A DNA stretch of 11,224 bases from DASQEH01 sp035633755 (GTDB taxonomy: Bacteria > Actinomycetota > Actinomycetes > Propionibacteriales > Nocardioidaceae). The notes beneath the pieces were generated by a model that saw only the letters and a list, made by a program, of their open reading frames with translations, was not told where the DNA came from and did no database searches. The translations under genes and the position numbers were made by a program. Position 1 is the stretch's first letter. Each line of letters opens with the position of its first letter. The stretch covers positions 1 to 11,224 of the forward strand of contig DASQEH010000111.1 of assembly GCA_035633755.1 (NCBI GenBank), in the 5' to 3' direction. Positions 1 to 8,910 of this stretch are shown here, piece after piece.

Positions 1-84
1 CTGACCGAGTCCGAGGTACGTGCCGCCGTCGACGCGGCCGTGGCGTCAGCCGCAGCCCGGGTAGGCGCCGTTCAACGGACCTGA
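1..84 (+). CDS. pheT: Phenylalanyl-tRNA synthetase beta subunit, C-terminal end (partial)
   Basis: An open frame enters from the left edge and runs 27 codons to a TGA at 82-84. The encoded tail has the form LTESEV...AAVASAAARVGAVQR. This resembles the last helix and strand of the FDX-ACB (anticodon-binding) domain that closes bacterial PheT, where a 'LT-x-x-EV ... GA-x-x-R' pattern precedes the stop. Position supports the call, because pheS-pheT lies immediately upstream of argC in many actinobacteria. PheT with PheS charges tRNA-Phe in the cytoplasm. Only the tail is visible, so the identification rests on a short match plus gene order. I see no convincing terminator hairpin after the stop. 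Confidence 0.72.
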   Translation: MTESEVRAAVDAAVASAAARVGAVQRT

Positions 85-116
85 GACCGTTCAGTGCTGC
101 TGAGCCACCGGACGGG

Positions 117-270
117 CTAGACCGCGTCGACCGGTGTTGAGAGGCTCTTCGCGCGAAGGGTCTGGTGGACGTACGCCGCGGCGAGTAGTAGCAGGCCCAG
201 GGCGATGAACGAGCCGACTCGGTACAGGAGCCCAGTGCGGAGAGGCCTTGAAGACGCTGAGCGCGCCCTC
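117..270 (-). pseudogene. Remnant of a DUF2339-type membrane protein C-terminus
   Basis: On the minus strand a frame ending in TAG (117-119) encodes GLLYRVGSFIALG, then a run of Leu and Ala, then YVHQTLRAKS and a short tail (38 codons from 233). One hydrophobic helix preceded by 'LYRVxSF' and followed by 'Y-x-x-Q-x-LR' is how proteins of the DUF2339 family typically end. The frame has no plausible start of its own: going upstream it meets a TGA at 303-305, inside the argC promoter. The next frame over reads GALSVFKASPH just before position 234, which could be the preceding part of the same domain displaced by a frameshift near 231-236. I therefore read it as a truncated, frameshifted leftover convergent with pheT. 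The family assignment is from memory of its C-terminal pattern and is moderate at best; a chance hydrophobic stretch remains possible. Confidence 0.4.
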
Positions 271-290
271 GTTGCCGAGTGGCCGCGATT

Positions 291-304
291 TGCATAAATG
301 TGTC
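291..304 (+). promoter_or_regulatory. ARG box 1, candidate ArgR operator
   Basis: TGCATAAATGTGTC matches 9 of 14 positions of the Escherichia coli ARG-box core TGAATAATTATTCA, counted by eye. It overlaps the -35 element of the argC promoter. ArgR encoded in the same operon is the obvious ligand. The match alone is weak; its partner 20 bases downstream and its position on the promoter make it credible. Confidence 0.55.
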
Positions 305-310
305 ACTGTA

Positions 311-324
311 CGAATAATGATGCG
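311..324 (+). promoter_or_regulatory. ARG box 2, candidate ArgR operator
   Basis: CGAATAATGATGCG matches 10 of 14 positions of the core TGAATAATTATTCA. It covers the -10 element and ends one base before the codon preceding the argC ATG. It starts 20 bases after box 1, two helical turns, as in the paired ARG boxes bound by ArgR hexamers in other bacteria. Binding here would block RNA polymerase directly. Confidence 0.58.
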
Positions 325-325
325 C

Positions 326-1354
326 ATGACCTTGCGAGCCGCTGTAGCCGGAGCCAGCGGATATGCCGGTGGGGAGCTGCTGCGCCTGCTGCTGGGGCAC
401 CCGGACGTCGAGATCGGCGCGCTGACGGCCGACTCGAGTGCCGGCACGCCGCTCGGTTCACATCACCCCCACCTGGTTCCGCTGACAGAGCGGGTACTCG
501 CCAGCACCGACGCTGAGACGCTCGCGGGCCACGACGTGGTCTTCCTCGCGCTGCCTCACGGCGCGTCGTCTGAGCTCGCCGCGCAACTGGCCGAGGACGT
601 GCTGGTCATCGACTGTGGCGCGGATTTCCGCTTGAGCGACGACCAGGCATGGGCGCAGTTCTACGGCGGGGAACGGGCTGGATGCTGGCCGTACGGCCTG
701 CCCGAGCTGCCAGGTCAGCGCGAGGTGCTCACCACGGCCCGCCGCATCGCCGTCCCCGGCTGCTACCCGACCGTGACTACCCTGGCGATCGCACCGGCCG
801 TCAGGGCTGGGCTCGTCGACCCTGCGGACACCGTGGTGGTCGCCGTCTCCGGGACGTCGGGTGCGGGCAAAGCGTTGCGGCCCAACCTGACTGCGTCAGA
901 GGTGATCGGTTCCGCGAGCGCCTACGCGGTAGGCACGCACCGCCATACTCCCGAGATCGAGCAGAACCTCGCCTCGCTCACCGACGGACCTGTCGGGGTG
1001 AGCTTCACCCCTGTGCTGGCGCCGATGTCGCGCGGCATCCTGGCGACCGTCTCCGCGCCCCTGCGACCCGATGTCGACTCCCGGCTGGTCGCCGACACCT
1101 ACCTCTCCGCCTATGAGAAGGAGCCGTTCATGCGGCTGCTTCCCGAGGGAACCTGGCCGCAGACCTCCTCGACCGTTGGCTCGAACGCCGTGCATCTGCA
1201 GGTCGTCGCCGACGCTCGGGCGGGACGCCTGGTCGCGGTCGCGGCGATCGACAACCTGACCAAGGGCACCGCCGGTGGTGCCGTCCAGTGCATGAACCTG
1301 GCTCTCGGCCTCGACGAGGCCTCCGGGCTGACCACCATCGGTTGCGCGCCATGA
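326..1354 (+). CDS. argC: N-acetyl-gamma-glutamyl-phosphate reductase
   Basis: This enzyme reduces N-acetylglutamyl 5-phosphate to the semialdehyde with NADPH, the third step of arginine synthesis. The product is 342 residues, normal for the short bacterial form. The NADP-binding loop GASGYAGGELLR lies at residues 9-20, and the catalytic cysteine is Cys146 in VPGCYPT. SGTSGAG (about 175-181) and THRHTPE (204-210, with the likely general-base histidine) are also family hallmarks. Start choice: the frame is open further left and offers ATG at 317 and 320, but those fall inside the -10 region. The ATG at 326 gives the usual N-terminus (M-x-x-R-AAVAGASGY) and sits at the predicted transcription start. 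The gene heads the arg operon and is followed by a 40-base gap before argJ, the only real gap in the cluster. Confidence 0.96.
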   Translation: MTLRAAVAGASGYAGGELLRLLLGHPDVEIGALTADSSAGTPLGSHHPHLVPLTERVLASTDAETLAGHDVVFLALPHGASSELAAQLAEDVLVIDCGADFRLSDDQAWAQFYGGERAGCWPYGLPELPGQREVLTTARRIAVPGCYPTVTTLAIAPAVRAGLVDPADTVVVAVSGTSGAGKALRPNLTASEVIGSASAYAVGTHRHTPEIEQNLASLTDGPVGVSFTPVLAPMSRGILATVSAPLRPDVDSRLVADTYLSAYEKEPFMRLLPEGTWPQTSSTVGSNAVHLQVVADARAGRLVAVAAIDNLTKGTAGGAVQCMNLALGLDEASGLTTIGCAP

Positions 1355-1404
1355 CCACGCCCTGGCCGCAGACCCGAGCATCTGGGAGCTCCCCATGTCT
1401 GTGA
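1351..1404 (+). other. 17-codon mini-ORF bridging the argC-argJ gap
   Basis: An ATG at 1351 overlaps the argC stop in the same ATGA pattern used at the other junctions. It reads 17 sense codons (MTTPWPQTRASGSSPCL) to a TGA at 1402-1404, eight bases into argJ, in a different frame from argJ. It could carry ribosomes from argC across the gap and release them next to the argJ start, or be a relic of an older overlapping start. The peptide resembles nothing I recognise, so chance is a fair explanation. Confidence 0.2.
1384..1388 (+). promoter_or_regulatory. Ribosome binding site of argJ
   Basis: GGGAG six bases before the ATG at 1395 supports that codon as the argJ start. No in-frame alternative between the argC stop and 1395 has a comparable site. 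Confidence 0.6.
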
Positions 1405-2546
1405 CACATCCCGCAGGCTTTCACGCCGCCGGGGTGGCTGCCGGCCTGAAACCCAACGGCGCGAAGGACCTGGGTGTCATCATCAACCGAGGACCGTCCG
1501 ACGTCGCAGCGGCTGTGTGGACCAGCAACAGGTGCAAGGCCAACCCGGTCCTCTGGAGCGAGCAGGCGATCAAGGACGGCCACGCCCGGGTCATCGTGGC
1601 CAACTCCGGTGGGGCCAACTGCTACACGGGCCCGGCCGGCTTCCAGCTGACCCATGCCACCGCTGAGCGAGCCGCCGCCCTGATCGGCTGCGCTGCGCTC
1701 GACGTCGTCGTCTGCTCGACCGGCCTGATCGGGCACCTCAACGACGGCAAGGTGCTCCTGAAGGGGGTCGAGTCGGCGGTCGCGACCGCGACGGCCGACG
1801 ACGGAGACAGCGTCGCAGAGGCGATCATGACGACCGACAGCGTGCCGAAGACAGCCGTGGTCGAAGCAGACACCTGGTCGATCGGAGGTACAGCGAAGGG
1901 CGCCGGCATGCTTGCGCCCGGACTTGCCACCATGCTGGTGTTCGTCACGACGGACGCGGACCTCGATCCCGAGAACGCACACCACGCCCTGCGAGCGGCG
2001 ACCCGGGTGACCTTCGACCGGCTGGACTCAGACGGGTGCATGTCGACCAACGATGCGGTCGTGCTGATGGCGTCGGGAGCCAGCGGCGTGCGTCCGAGCC
2101 GCGACGAGTTCTCGGCCGCGCTCACCGACCTGTGCCACGACCTGGCTCAGCAGCTGCTCCGGGACGCCGAGGGCTCCGATCACGACATCGAGATCGAGGT
2201 CCGGGGCGCCGTCACCGAAGCCGACGCCGTCGACGTCGGTAGAGCCGTGGCGCGCAGCAACCTCTTCAAGTGCGCCATCTACGGCAAGGACCCGAACTGG
2301 GGACGCATCCTGGCCGCCGTCGGGACCACCTCGGCCGCCTTCGACCCGGCCGACCTCGACGTGACCCTCAACGGAGTCACGGTCTGCCGCAACAGCGGGC
2401 TCGGCGACGACCGCAGCCTTGTCGACCTCAGTGGTCGAGACGTGCGGGTCGAGATCGACCTCAAGTCCGGCGAACACGGGGCAACCATCTGGACGAGCGA
2501 CCTGACGGCTGCCTACGTGCACGAGAACTCGGCGTACGCATCATGA
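1395..2546 (+). CDS. argJ: Glutamate N-acetyltransferase / ornithine acetyltransferase
   Basis: ArgJ moves the acetyl group from N-acetylornithine to glutamate, closing the acetyl cycle; bifunctional members also acetylate glutamate from acetyl-CoA. Length is 383 residues, within the family's usual 380-410. The precursor cleaves itself before a threonine nucleophile, here Thr179 in KGAGMLAPGLATML, giving alpha and beta chains. The oxyanion-hole segment CSTGLIG (107-113) and the C-terminal YVHENSAYAS are typical. SDGCMSTND (about 213-221) and KDPNWGRI (about 299-306) are also conserved. It is translated from its own Shine-Dalgarno, and its stop overlaps the argB start as ATGA. No argA is seen in the window. 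Whether this ArgJ is mono- or bifunctional cannot be read from the sequence. Confidence 0.96.
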   Translation: MSVTHPAGFHAAGVAAGLKPNGAKDLGVIINRGPSDVAAAVWTSNRCKANPVLWSEQAIKDGHARVIVANSGGANCYTGPAGFQLTHATAERAAALIGCAALDVVVCSTGLIGHLNDGKVLLKGVESAVATATADDGDSVAEAIMTTDSVPKTAVVEADTWSIGGTAKGAGMLAPGLATMLVFVTTDADLDPENAHHALRAATRVTFDRLDSDGCMSTNDAVVLMASGASGVRPSRDEFSAALTDLCHDLAQQLLRDAEGSDHDIEIEVRGAVTEADAVDVGRAVARSNLFKCAIYGKDPNWGRILAAVGTTSAAFDPADLDVTLNGVTVCRNSGLGDDRSLVDLSGRDVRVEIDLKSGEHGATIWTSDLTAAYVHENSAYAS

Positions 2547-3475
2547 CCGTGAGCTGGGAACAGGCAACAGCCAAGGCTGCCACCCTCGCCGAGGCGCTCC
2601 CGTGGCTGGAGAAGTACTCAGGCAAGACGGTGGTCGTGAAGTACGGCGGCAACGCCATGGTCGATGACAAGCTCAAGCGGGCCTTCGCCGAGGACATCGT
2701 GTGGCTGCGCTACGCCGGGTTCCGCCCGGTCGTCGTGCACGGGGGCGGCCCTCAGATCACCGCCATGCTCGACCGGCTGGGAATCGAGTCCGAGTTCCAG
2801 GGAGGGCTGCGCGTCACCACCCCCGAAGCGATGGAGATCGTCCGGATGGTGCTCGTCGGCCAGGTGGGCCGCGAGCTGGTGGGCCTGCTCAACCAGCATG
2901 GGCCACTGGCTGTCGGACTGTCGGGCGAGGATGCCGGGTTGTTCACGGCCGAGCGAACGGGTGTCGTGGTCGACGGGCAGGATGTCGACCTCGGGCTAGT
3001 GGGCGAGGTCTCCGACGTACGTCCGGAGGCCGTCCGCGACCTGATCGACGCCGGGCGCATCCCCGTCGTGTCCAGCGTCGCGCCGGATCGCGACGGCCGC
3101 GTCCACAACGTCAACGCCGACACGGCGGCAGCAGCGCTCGCCGTGGCGCTGCGTGCCGAGAAGCTGCTCGTACTCACCGACGTCGAGGGCCTGTACCGCG
3201 ACTGGCCGGCCAGCGACGACATCATCGGCGAGATCGGAGTCGACGCCTTGGAGGCCCTGCTTCCCACCTTGTCCAGCGGCATGGTGCCCAAGATGGGCGC
3301 CTGTCTGAAAGCCGTGCGCGAGGGGGTGCCGCGCGCCACCGTCGTCGACGGGCGCGAGCCGCACGCGGTCCTGCTCGAGATCTTCACCGACGAGGGCGTC
3401 GGGACGCAGGTGCTGCCGCAGGCGCAGACCAAGATCCGGCCGGCGCTGCGTTCCCGGCAGGAGCTGGCCTCATGA
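2543..3475 (+). CDS. argB: Acetylglutamate kinase, arginine-inhibited type
   Basis: ArgB phosphorylates N-acetylglutamate with ATP, the second and usually flux-controlling step. The chosen ATG overlaps the argJ stop (ATGA) and gives 310 residues. Family motifs are VVKYGGNAM with Lys33 (31-39), HGGGPQI (66-72), the NVNADTAAAALA nucleotide/substrate segment (about 190-201) and SSGMVPKMGACLKAV with its phosphate-contacting lysine. Two traits mark the hexameric, arginine-sensitive class: an extra N-terminal helix (about residues 5-25) before the first strand, and the C-terminal effector signature HAVLLEIFTDEGVGT (274-288). Feedback inhibition by arginine is therefore expected, in addition to repression through ArgR. 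The frame is open upstream through argJ, but those codons are an argJ shadow. Confidence 0.96.
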   Translation: MTVSWEQATAKAATLAEALPWLEKYSGKTVVVKYGGNAMVDDKLKRAFAEDIVWLRYAGFRPVVVHGGGPQITAMLDRLGIESEFQGGLRVTTPEAMEIVRMVLVGQVGRELVGLLNQHGPLAVGLSGEDAGLFTAERTGVVVDGQDVDLGLVGEVSDVRPEAVRDLIDAGRIPVVSSVAPDRDGRVHNVNADTAAAALAVALRAEKLLVLTDVEGLYRDWPASDDIIGEIGVDALEALLPTLSSGMVPKMGACLKAVREGVPRATVVDGREPHAVLLEIFTDEGVGTQVLPQAQTKIRPALRSRQELAS

Positions 3476-4701
3476 GCCGCGGCGGGCACGCCGCCTCCGA
3501 CGGCGGAGCAGCGCTGACCGGCTCGGGGCTTGCCGATCGGTACTCCACCGCCGTCATGAACACGTTCGGACCGCCGAAACGTGTCCTGGCGCACGGGCTG
3601 GGCTGTCACGTGTGGGATGTCGAGGGCAACCGCTACCTGGACCTGCTGGCAGGCATCGCCGTCAACGCGCTGGGCCATGCTCATCCCGCGGTCGTTACGG
3701 CGATGACCGCGCAGGCGCGCACACTCGGCCACGTGTCGAACTTCTTCGCCACGGGGCCCCAGATCGAGCTCGCCGAGCGCCTGCTTGGGCTCGCCGGCAC
3801 CAGCGACGGACGTGTCTTCTTCACCAACTCCGGGGCTGAGGCGAACGAGGCCGCTCTCAAGGCGACCCGCCGGACCGGGCGGACGAGGATCGTTGCCGCC
3901 CACGGCGCGTTCCACGGGCGCACGATGGGAGCGCTGGCGCTGACGGCCAAGGCCTCGTACCGGGCTCCCTTCGAGCCCCTGCCTGGCGACGTGACGTGGG
4001 TGCCCTATGGTGACCCGGCCGCTCTGGACGCCGCAGTCGACGCCGACACCGCCGCGATCCTGCTCGAGCCGATCCAGGGTGAGGCCGGCGTCGTCGTGCC
4101 ACCACCGGGCTACCTGACGGCCGCCAGGCGTACCGCTGATGCCGCCGGGGCGCTGTTGTGGCTCGACGAGGTCCAAACCGGAGTGGGGCGGACAGGGCAC
4201 TGGTTCGGCCACCAGGTCGAGCCTGTGTCCCCTGACCTCATCACGGCTGCCAAGGGCCTGGGAGGGGGCTTTCCGATCGGCGCCTGTATCGGCGTCGGCG
4301 CGGCCGGCTCGCTGCTCGGTCCGGGCGAGCACGGTACGACGTTCGGCGGGAACCCGGTCGCGTGCGCCACCGCCCTGGCGGTGCTGGACGTGATCGAGCG
4401 TGACAACCTCTTGAAGCACGCCACCGAGATAGGGGAGCACCTGGCCGACGAACTGCGATCACTGCAGGGGGTGGTGTCCGTGCGCGGGCGCGGTCTGCTG
4501 CTCGCCGCTGACGTCGCCCCGGGAACAGCCAGGCCCGCGGTGACGGCCGCTTTGGACGGGGGTGTCATCGTGAACGACCCGACGCCCGACACACTGAGGT
4601 TGGCACCGCCGCTGATCCTGGAGCGCTCGCACATCGGCGAAGCGATCCCTGTTCTGGCGGCGGCCATCTCGAGTACCCGCCAACCTCTGGAGGTTCCATG
4701 A
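3472..4701 (+). CDS. argD: Acetylornithine aminotransferase
   Basis: A class III PLP-dependent aminotransferase. It converts N-acetylglutamate semialdehyde plus glutamate to N-acetylornithine; many ArgD enzymes also serve the matching lysine/diaminopimelate step. The start ATG overlaps the argB stop (ATGA), giving 409 residues. In order: the N-terminal substrate segment ending LDLLAGIAVNALGHAHP, NSGAEANEAALK (119-130) that cups the PLP phosphate, FHGRTMGAL (148-155), EPIQGEAGV (199-207), WLDEVQTGVGRTG with Asp232 contacting the pyridine nitrogen, and the Schiff-base Lys261 in ITAAKGLGGGFPIGA. TTFGGNP follows near residue 290. The first 15 or so residues are Gly/Ala-rich and variable, so a slightly later start cannot be excluded, though the ATGA overlap argues for this one. 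Confidence 0.95.
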   Translation: MSRGGHAASDGGAALTGSGLADRYSTAVMNTFGPPKRVLAHGLGCHVWDVEGNRYLDLLAGIAVNALGHAHPAVVTAMTAQARTLGHVSNFFATGPQIELAERLLGLAGTSDGRVFFTNSGAEANEAALKATRRTGRTRIVAAHGAFHGRTMGALALTAKASYRAPFEPLPGDVTWVPYGDPAALDAAVDADTAAILLEPIQGEAGVVVPPPGYLTAARRTADAAGALLWLDEVQTGVGRTGHWFGHQVEPVSPDLITAAKGLGGGFPIGACIGVGAAGSLLGPGEHGTTFGGNPVACATALAVLDVIERDNLLKHATEIGEHLADELRSLQGVVSVRGRGLLLAADVAPGTARPAVTAALDGGVIVNDPTPDTLRLAPPLILERSHIGEAIPVLAAAISSTRQPLEVP

Positions 4702-5636
4702 CCCGCCACTTCCTGCGAGACGACGACCTCACTCCCGACGAGCAGCGGGAGATCCTCGACCTGGCCGACACATTTAGAGCCGAGCGGTTCCACCTGCAGC
4801 CCCTGGCCGGACCTCAGTCCGTCGCGGTCCTCTTCGACAAGCCGTCCACCCGGACCCGGATCTCCTTCTCGGTAGGAGTGGCCGAGCTCGGGGGATATCC
4901 GCTCGTCATCGACGCGCAGGGCTCGCAGATGGGCCGCGGCGAGCCGATCGAGGACACCGCCCGCGTGCTCGATCGGCAGGTCGAGGCGATCGTGTGGCGT
5001 ACCTTCGGCCAGGAACGGGTCGAGGCGATGGCCGGGGCGTCCCGTGTGCCGGTCGTCAACGCCCTGACCGACTCCTTCCACCCGTGCCAGATCCTCGCCG
5101 ACCTGCAGACGGTCCGGGCTCACAAGGGCAAGCTCGCCGGGCTGACGCTGTGCTACCTCGGCGACGGAGCCAACAACATGGCGCACTCGTACCTGCTCGG
5201 CGGCGCCGTGGCCGGGATGCACGTCCGCATCGGGACGCCCGACGGCTACCGGCCGGACCCGGCCATCCTCGCGTCGGCGGAAGCTCGCGCCGCAGAGACA
5301 GGTGGATCCGTCGCCTACGGGACATCGGCGGCCGGAGCACTCGAGGGTGCCGACGTGGTAGCGACAGACACCTGGGTGTCGATGGGACAAGAAGGTGAGG
5401 CTGCCGAGCGCTCGTCTCCCTTCGCCCCGTTCTCGGTTGATGCCGCTGCGATGAAGCGGGCAGACCCCGAGGCCATCGTGTTGCACTGCCTGCCCGCCTA
5501 TCGCGGCAAGGAGATCGCCGCCGAGGTGATCGACGGACCCCAGAGCGTTGTCTGGGACGAGGCCGAGAACCGCCTGCATGCCCAGAAAGCGCTGCTCACC
5601 TGGCTGTTGCAGAAGGCGCGGGACGAGTCGCGATGA
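4698..5636 (+). CDS. argF: Ornithine carbamoyltransferase
   Basis: ArgF joins ornithine and carbamoyl phosphate to make citrulline. The product is 312 residues, the usual size, and works as a trimer in the cytoplasm. The carbamoyl-phosphate loop FDKPSTRTRISF is at 46-57, HPCQ at 128-131, GDGANNMAHS at 155-164, the ornithine-binding DTWVSMGQE at 224-232 and HCLPAYRG at 263-270 with the catalytic Cys264. The SMG loop and HCLPA distinguish it from aspartate carbamoyltransferase. The start overlaps the argD stop (ATGA) and is preceded by GGAGG at 4689-4693, so it can load ribosomes independently as well as by coupling. Having argF here, between argD and argR, is like the mycobacterial operon. Confidence 0.97.
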   Translation: MTRHFLRDDDLTPDEQREILDLADTFRAERFHLQPLAGPQSVAVLFDKPSTRTRISFSVGVAELGGYPLVIDAQGSQMGRGEPIEDTARVLDRQVEAIVWRTFGQERVEAMAGASRVPVVNALTDSFHPCQILADLQTVRAHKGKLAGLTLCYLGDGANNMAHSYLLGGAVAGMHVRIGTPDGYRPDPAILASAEARAAETGGSVAYGTSAAGALEGADVVATDTWVSMGQEGEAAERSSPFAPFSVDAAAMKRADPEAIVLHCLPAYRGKEIAAEVIDGPQSVVWDEAENRLHAQKALLTWLLQKARDESR

Positions 5637-6237
5637 CAGCCGAGGTCCATGTCGTCAGCACCAAGGCTGCCCGCCATCAGCGAATCATCGAGCTGCTCGG
5701 CCGCCACGCCGTGCGGTCACAGGCTGAGCTGGCCGACCTGCTTGCGGCCGAGGGCCTGCACGTCACCCAGGGGACCGTCTCCCGCGACCTGGTCGAGCTC
5801 GACGCTGTCCGGGTCCGCGACGCCCGCGGCTTGCTGGTGTACGCAGTTCCGGGTGAGGGCGGGGACCGCACGCCGCGCCCGGGGACGGAGTCGGCGAACG
5901 CCGCACACCGCCTGGCCCGCCTGTGTGCCGAGCTCATGGTGAGCGCAGAGGGGTCGGGGAACCTTGTTGTCCTGCGGACGCCACCGGGGGCTGCACAGTT
6001 CCTGGCCTCGGCGCTCGACAAGGCCCAGCTCGCCGCCGCTCTCGGGACGATCGCCGGCGACGACACCGTGCTGATCGTCAGCCGCGACCCGGCCGGGGGA
6101 GCCGATCTTGCCCGCAGCCTGATCTCGATGGCCGAGGCCGCCACGGACGAGGCGGCTCCGGCGAACGACGGCGCCGGCCACCGCCGACGGCTTGTCTCCA
6201 CCTCACGTGAAGCCACCCCATCCCTGGAGGAGAACCC

Positions 6238-6241
<4 letters not shown>
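5633..6241 (+). CDS. argR: Arginine repressor with C-terminal extension
   Basis: ArgR is the arginine-dependent hexameric regulator of arginine genes. Residues about 11-75 form the winged helix-turn-helix, with SQAELADLLAAEGLHVTQGTVSRDL spanning 29-53 and the recognition-helix TVSRDL conserved. A Gly/Pro linker (about 73-85) leads to the oligomerisation and arginine-binding domain, with GSGNLVVLRTPPGAA (107-121) and GTIAGDDTVLIV (138-149). The paired aspartates 143-144 contact arginine in known structures. The protein is 202 residues, longer than the 150-170 usual for the family. The excess is a disordered-looking, charged tail from about 170 that runs through the argG ribosome binding site and ends in an ATGA overlap. 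Its start likewise overlaps the argF stop. As a gene inside the operon it controls, it should autoregulate through the boxes before argC. Confidence 0.95.
6226..6232 (+). promoter_or_regulatory. Strong ribosome binding site of argG
   Basis: GGAGGAG five bases before the ATG at 6238 is the best Shine-Dalgarno in the operon. It lies wholly inside the last codons of argR, so those tail codons are constrained by the RBS. Confidence 0.7.
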
Positions 6242-7469
<1,228 letters not shown>

Positions 7470-7473
<4 letters not shown>

Positions 7474-8903
7474 TTCCGGGGACGGGCGATGAGGAGGGGA
7501 CACGGCTGTGGGGCGGACGCTTCTCAGCGGGCCCATCGGCTGAGCTCGCCCGGCTGAGCAAGTCGACGCACTTCGACTGGCGGCTTGCCCCTTACGACCT
7601 TGCCGGCTCCCGCGCCCATGCCCGCGTACTCGCTCGCGCCGGACTGCTGGACGACGCTGCGCTCAGCGACCTGCTGGCAGGGCTCGCGACCTTGGCGGCC
7701 GCCGTGGAGGCAGGCACCTTTGCACCGAGCGATCACGACGAAGACGTCCACACCGCCCTGGAACGCGGCCTCGTCGACGTAGTCGGGCCTGAGCTCGGAG
7801 GTCGCCTGCGGGCGGGGCGATCGCGCAACGACCAAGTGGCAACGCTGCTCAAGGCGTACCTGCGCGACAAGGGGCGAGACCTGCGATTCCTCGTGCTGGA
7901 CCTCATCGACGCTCTGGCCACTCAGGCTGACCGCCACCTTGGTGCCGCAATGCCCGGCCGGACCCATCTGCAGCACGCCCAGCCCGTGCTGCTGTCACAC
8001 CACCTGCTCGCGCATGCCTGGCCGCTCACCCGAGACGTCGCGCGGCTTCTCGACTGGGATGCCCGAGTGGCCGTCGACTCGCCCTACGGGTCGGGGGCGC
8101 TGGCAGGGTCGTCGCTCGGGTTGGATCCCGAGCTGGTCGCCGCGGAGCTCGGCTTCGCGGGCTCCAGTCCCAACAGCATCGACGGGACGGCCTCTCGGGA
8201 CTTCGTGGCCGAGTTCGCCTTCGTCACGACGATGATCGCCGTGGACATGTCGCGTCTCGCGGAGGAGATCGTGCTGTGGGCCACGAACGAGTTCGGCTTC
8301 GTCCGGCTCGATGACGCCTACTCGACCGGCTCCAGCATCATGCCCCAGAAGAAGAACCCGGACATCGCCGAGCTGACGCGCGGGAAGTCCGGACGCCTGA
8401 TCGGGAACCTGACCGGCCTCCTGGCGACGCTCAAGGCGCAACCACTCGCGTACAACCGCGACCTGCAGGAGGACAAGGAACCAGTGTTCGACTCGATCGA
8501 CTCGCTGGAGCTGCTGCTTCCGGCATTCACCGGCATGGTGGCGACGCTGGCCTTCGACACGGCCCGGATGAGCGGCCTCGCGCCAGCAGGCCACGCGTTG
8601 GCCACCGACGTCGCGGAGTGGCTGGTCCGGGCGGGCGTGCCCTTCAGCGTCGCGCACTCCGTCGCCGGGCGCTGTGTCAAGGCCTGTGAGGACCGGGGGA
8701 TCGAATTGTGGGAGCTGAGCGACGCCGAGCTGCACGAGATCTCGCCCGACCTACGACCAGCGGTCCGAGAGGTCCTGTCCGTGGAGGGCTCCATCGCCTC
8801 GCGGAACGCCCGCGGGGGGACCGCCTCGCCCCGGGTCGCCGAGCAGCTCGAGGAGCTACGTGACAGGGTCGCACCCTGGCGCGAGAGTTCCGCTCCGGCA
8901 TGA
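7470..8903 (+). CDS. argH: Argininosuccinate lyase
   Basis: ArgH splits argininosuccinate into arginine and fumarate, the last step. It belongs to the aspartase/fumarase superfamily and acts as a homotetramer. The usual opening RLWGGRFSAGPS is present at residues 12-23. GRTHLQHAQPV is at 163-173 with the catalytic-network His166, and the superfamily signature GSSIMPQKKNPD is at 287-298 with the catalytic serine. Start: GTG at 7470 makes a GTGA overlap with argG like the other junctions and gives 477 residues. An alternative is CTG at 7506, next to 'LWGGRF', preceded by GAGGAGGGG at 7491-7499. The frame is open further upstream within argG, but that part has no family similarity. Confidence 0.95.
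7491..7499 (+). promoter_or_regulatory. Shine-Dalgarno-like sequence inside the start region of argH
   Basis: GAGGAGGGG lies 21 bases after the predicted GTG start and six bases before an in-frame CTG at 7506. It either marks the true start as CTG, or is simply the Glu-Glu-Gly codons of the N-terminus. Confidence 0.3.
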
Positions 8904-8910
8904 TGCAGAG

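Larger units (their letters stand above)
290..326 (+). promoter_or_regulatory. Promoter of the arg operon, apparently giving a leaderless argC mRNA
   Basis: A -35 element TTGCAT (290-295) is followed by exactly 17 bases and a -10 element AATAAT (313-318), one mismatch from TATAAT. Seven bases later comes the ATG at 326. Transcription would therefore start at or within a base or two of the A of that ATG, and there is no Shine-Dalgarno sequence upstream. Leaderless mRNAs are common in actinobacteria, and ATG or GTG at the 5' end suffices for initiation there. The local base composition is strikingly AT-rich compared with the flanking genes. Confidence 0.62.

Noticed and set aside
147..158. CTTCGCGCGAAG perfect palindrome after pheT
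   Set aside because: It has no loop and no following T-run, so it is a poor terminator. It also lies in the remnant coding sequence.
317..322. ATG codons at 317 and 320 as argC starts
   Set aside because: They lie in or right after the -10 element and would precede the predicted transcription start. The ATG at 326 gives the usual N-terminus.
91..447. 118-codon open frame on the minus strand across the pheT-argC gap and the 5' end of argC
   Set aside because: Its product is low-complexity, Arg/Pro/Ser-rich and overlaps the argC coding start and promoter. Only its part near 234-270 may matter, as a displaced piece of the DUF2339-like remnant.
2752..4440. 562-codon antisense open frame across argB and argD
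   Set aside because: Long antisense frames are expected in high-GC coding DNA. Its product has no recognisable domain, and both sense genes are unmistakable.
6203..6210. TCACGTGA palindrome upstream of argG
   Set aside because: It is eight bases within the argR coding tail. It does not resemble an ARG box and such short palindromes are common.
8860..8910. GTG at 8860 as the start of the DNA glycosylase
   Set aside because: It would overlap argH by 44 bases and adds a non-conserved N-terminus; ATG 8911 gives the family's normal beginning.
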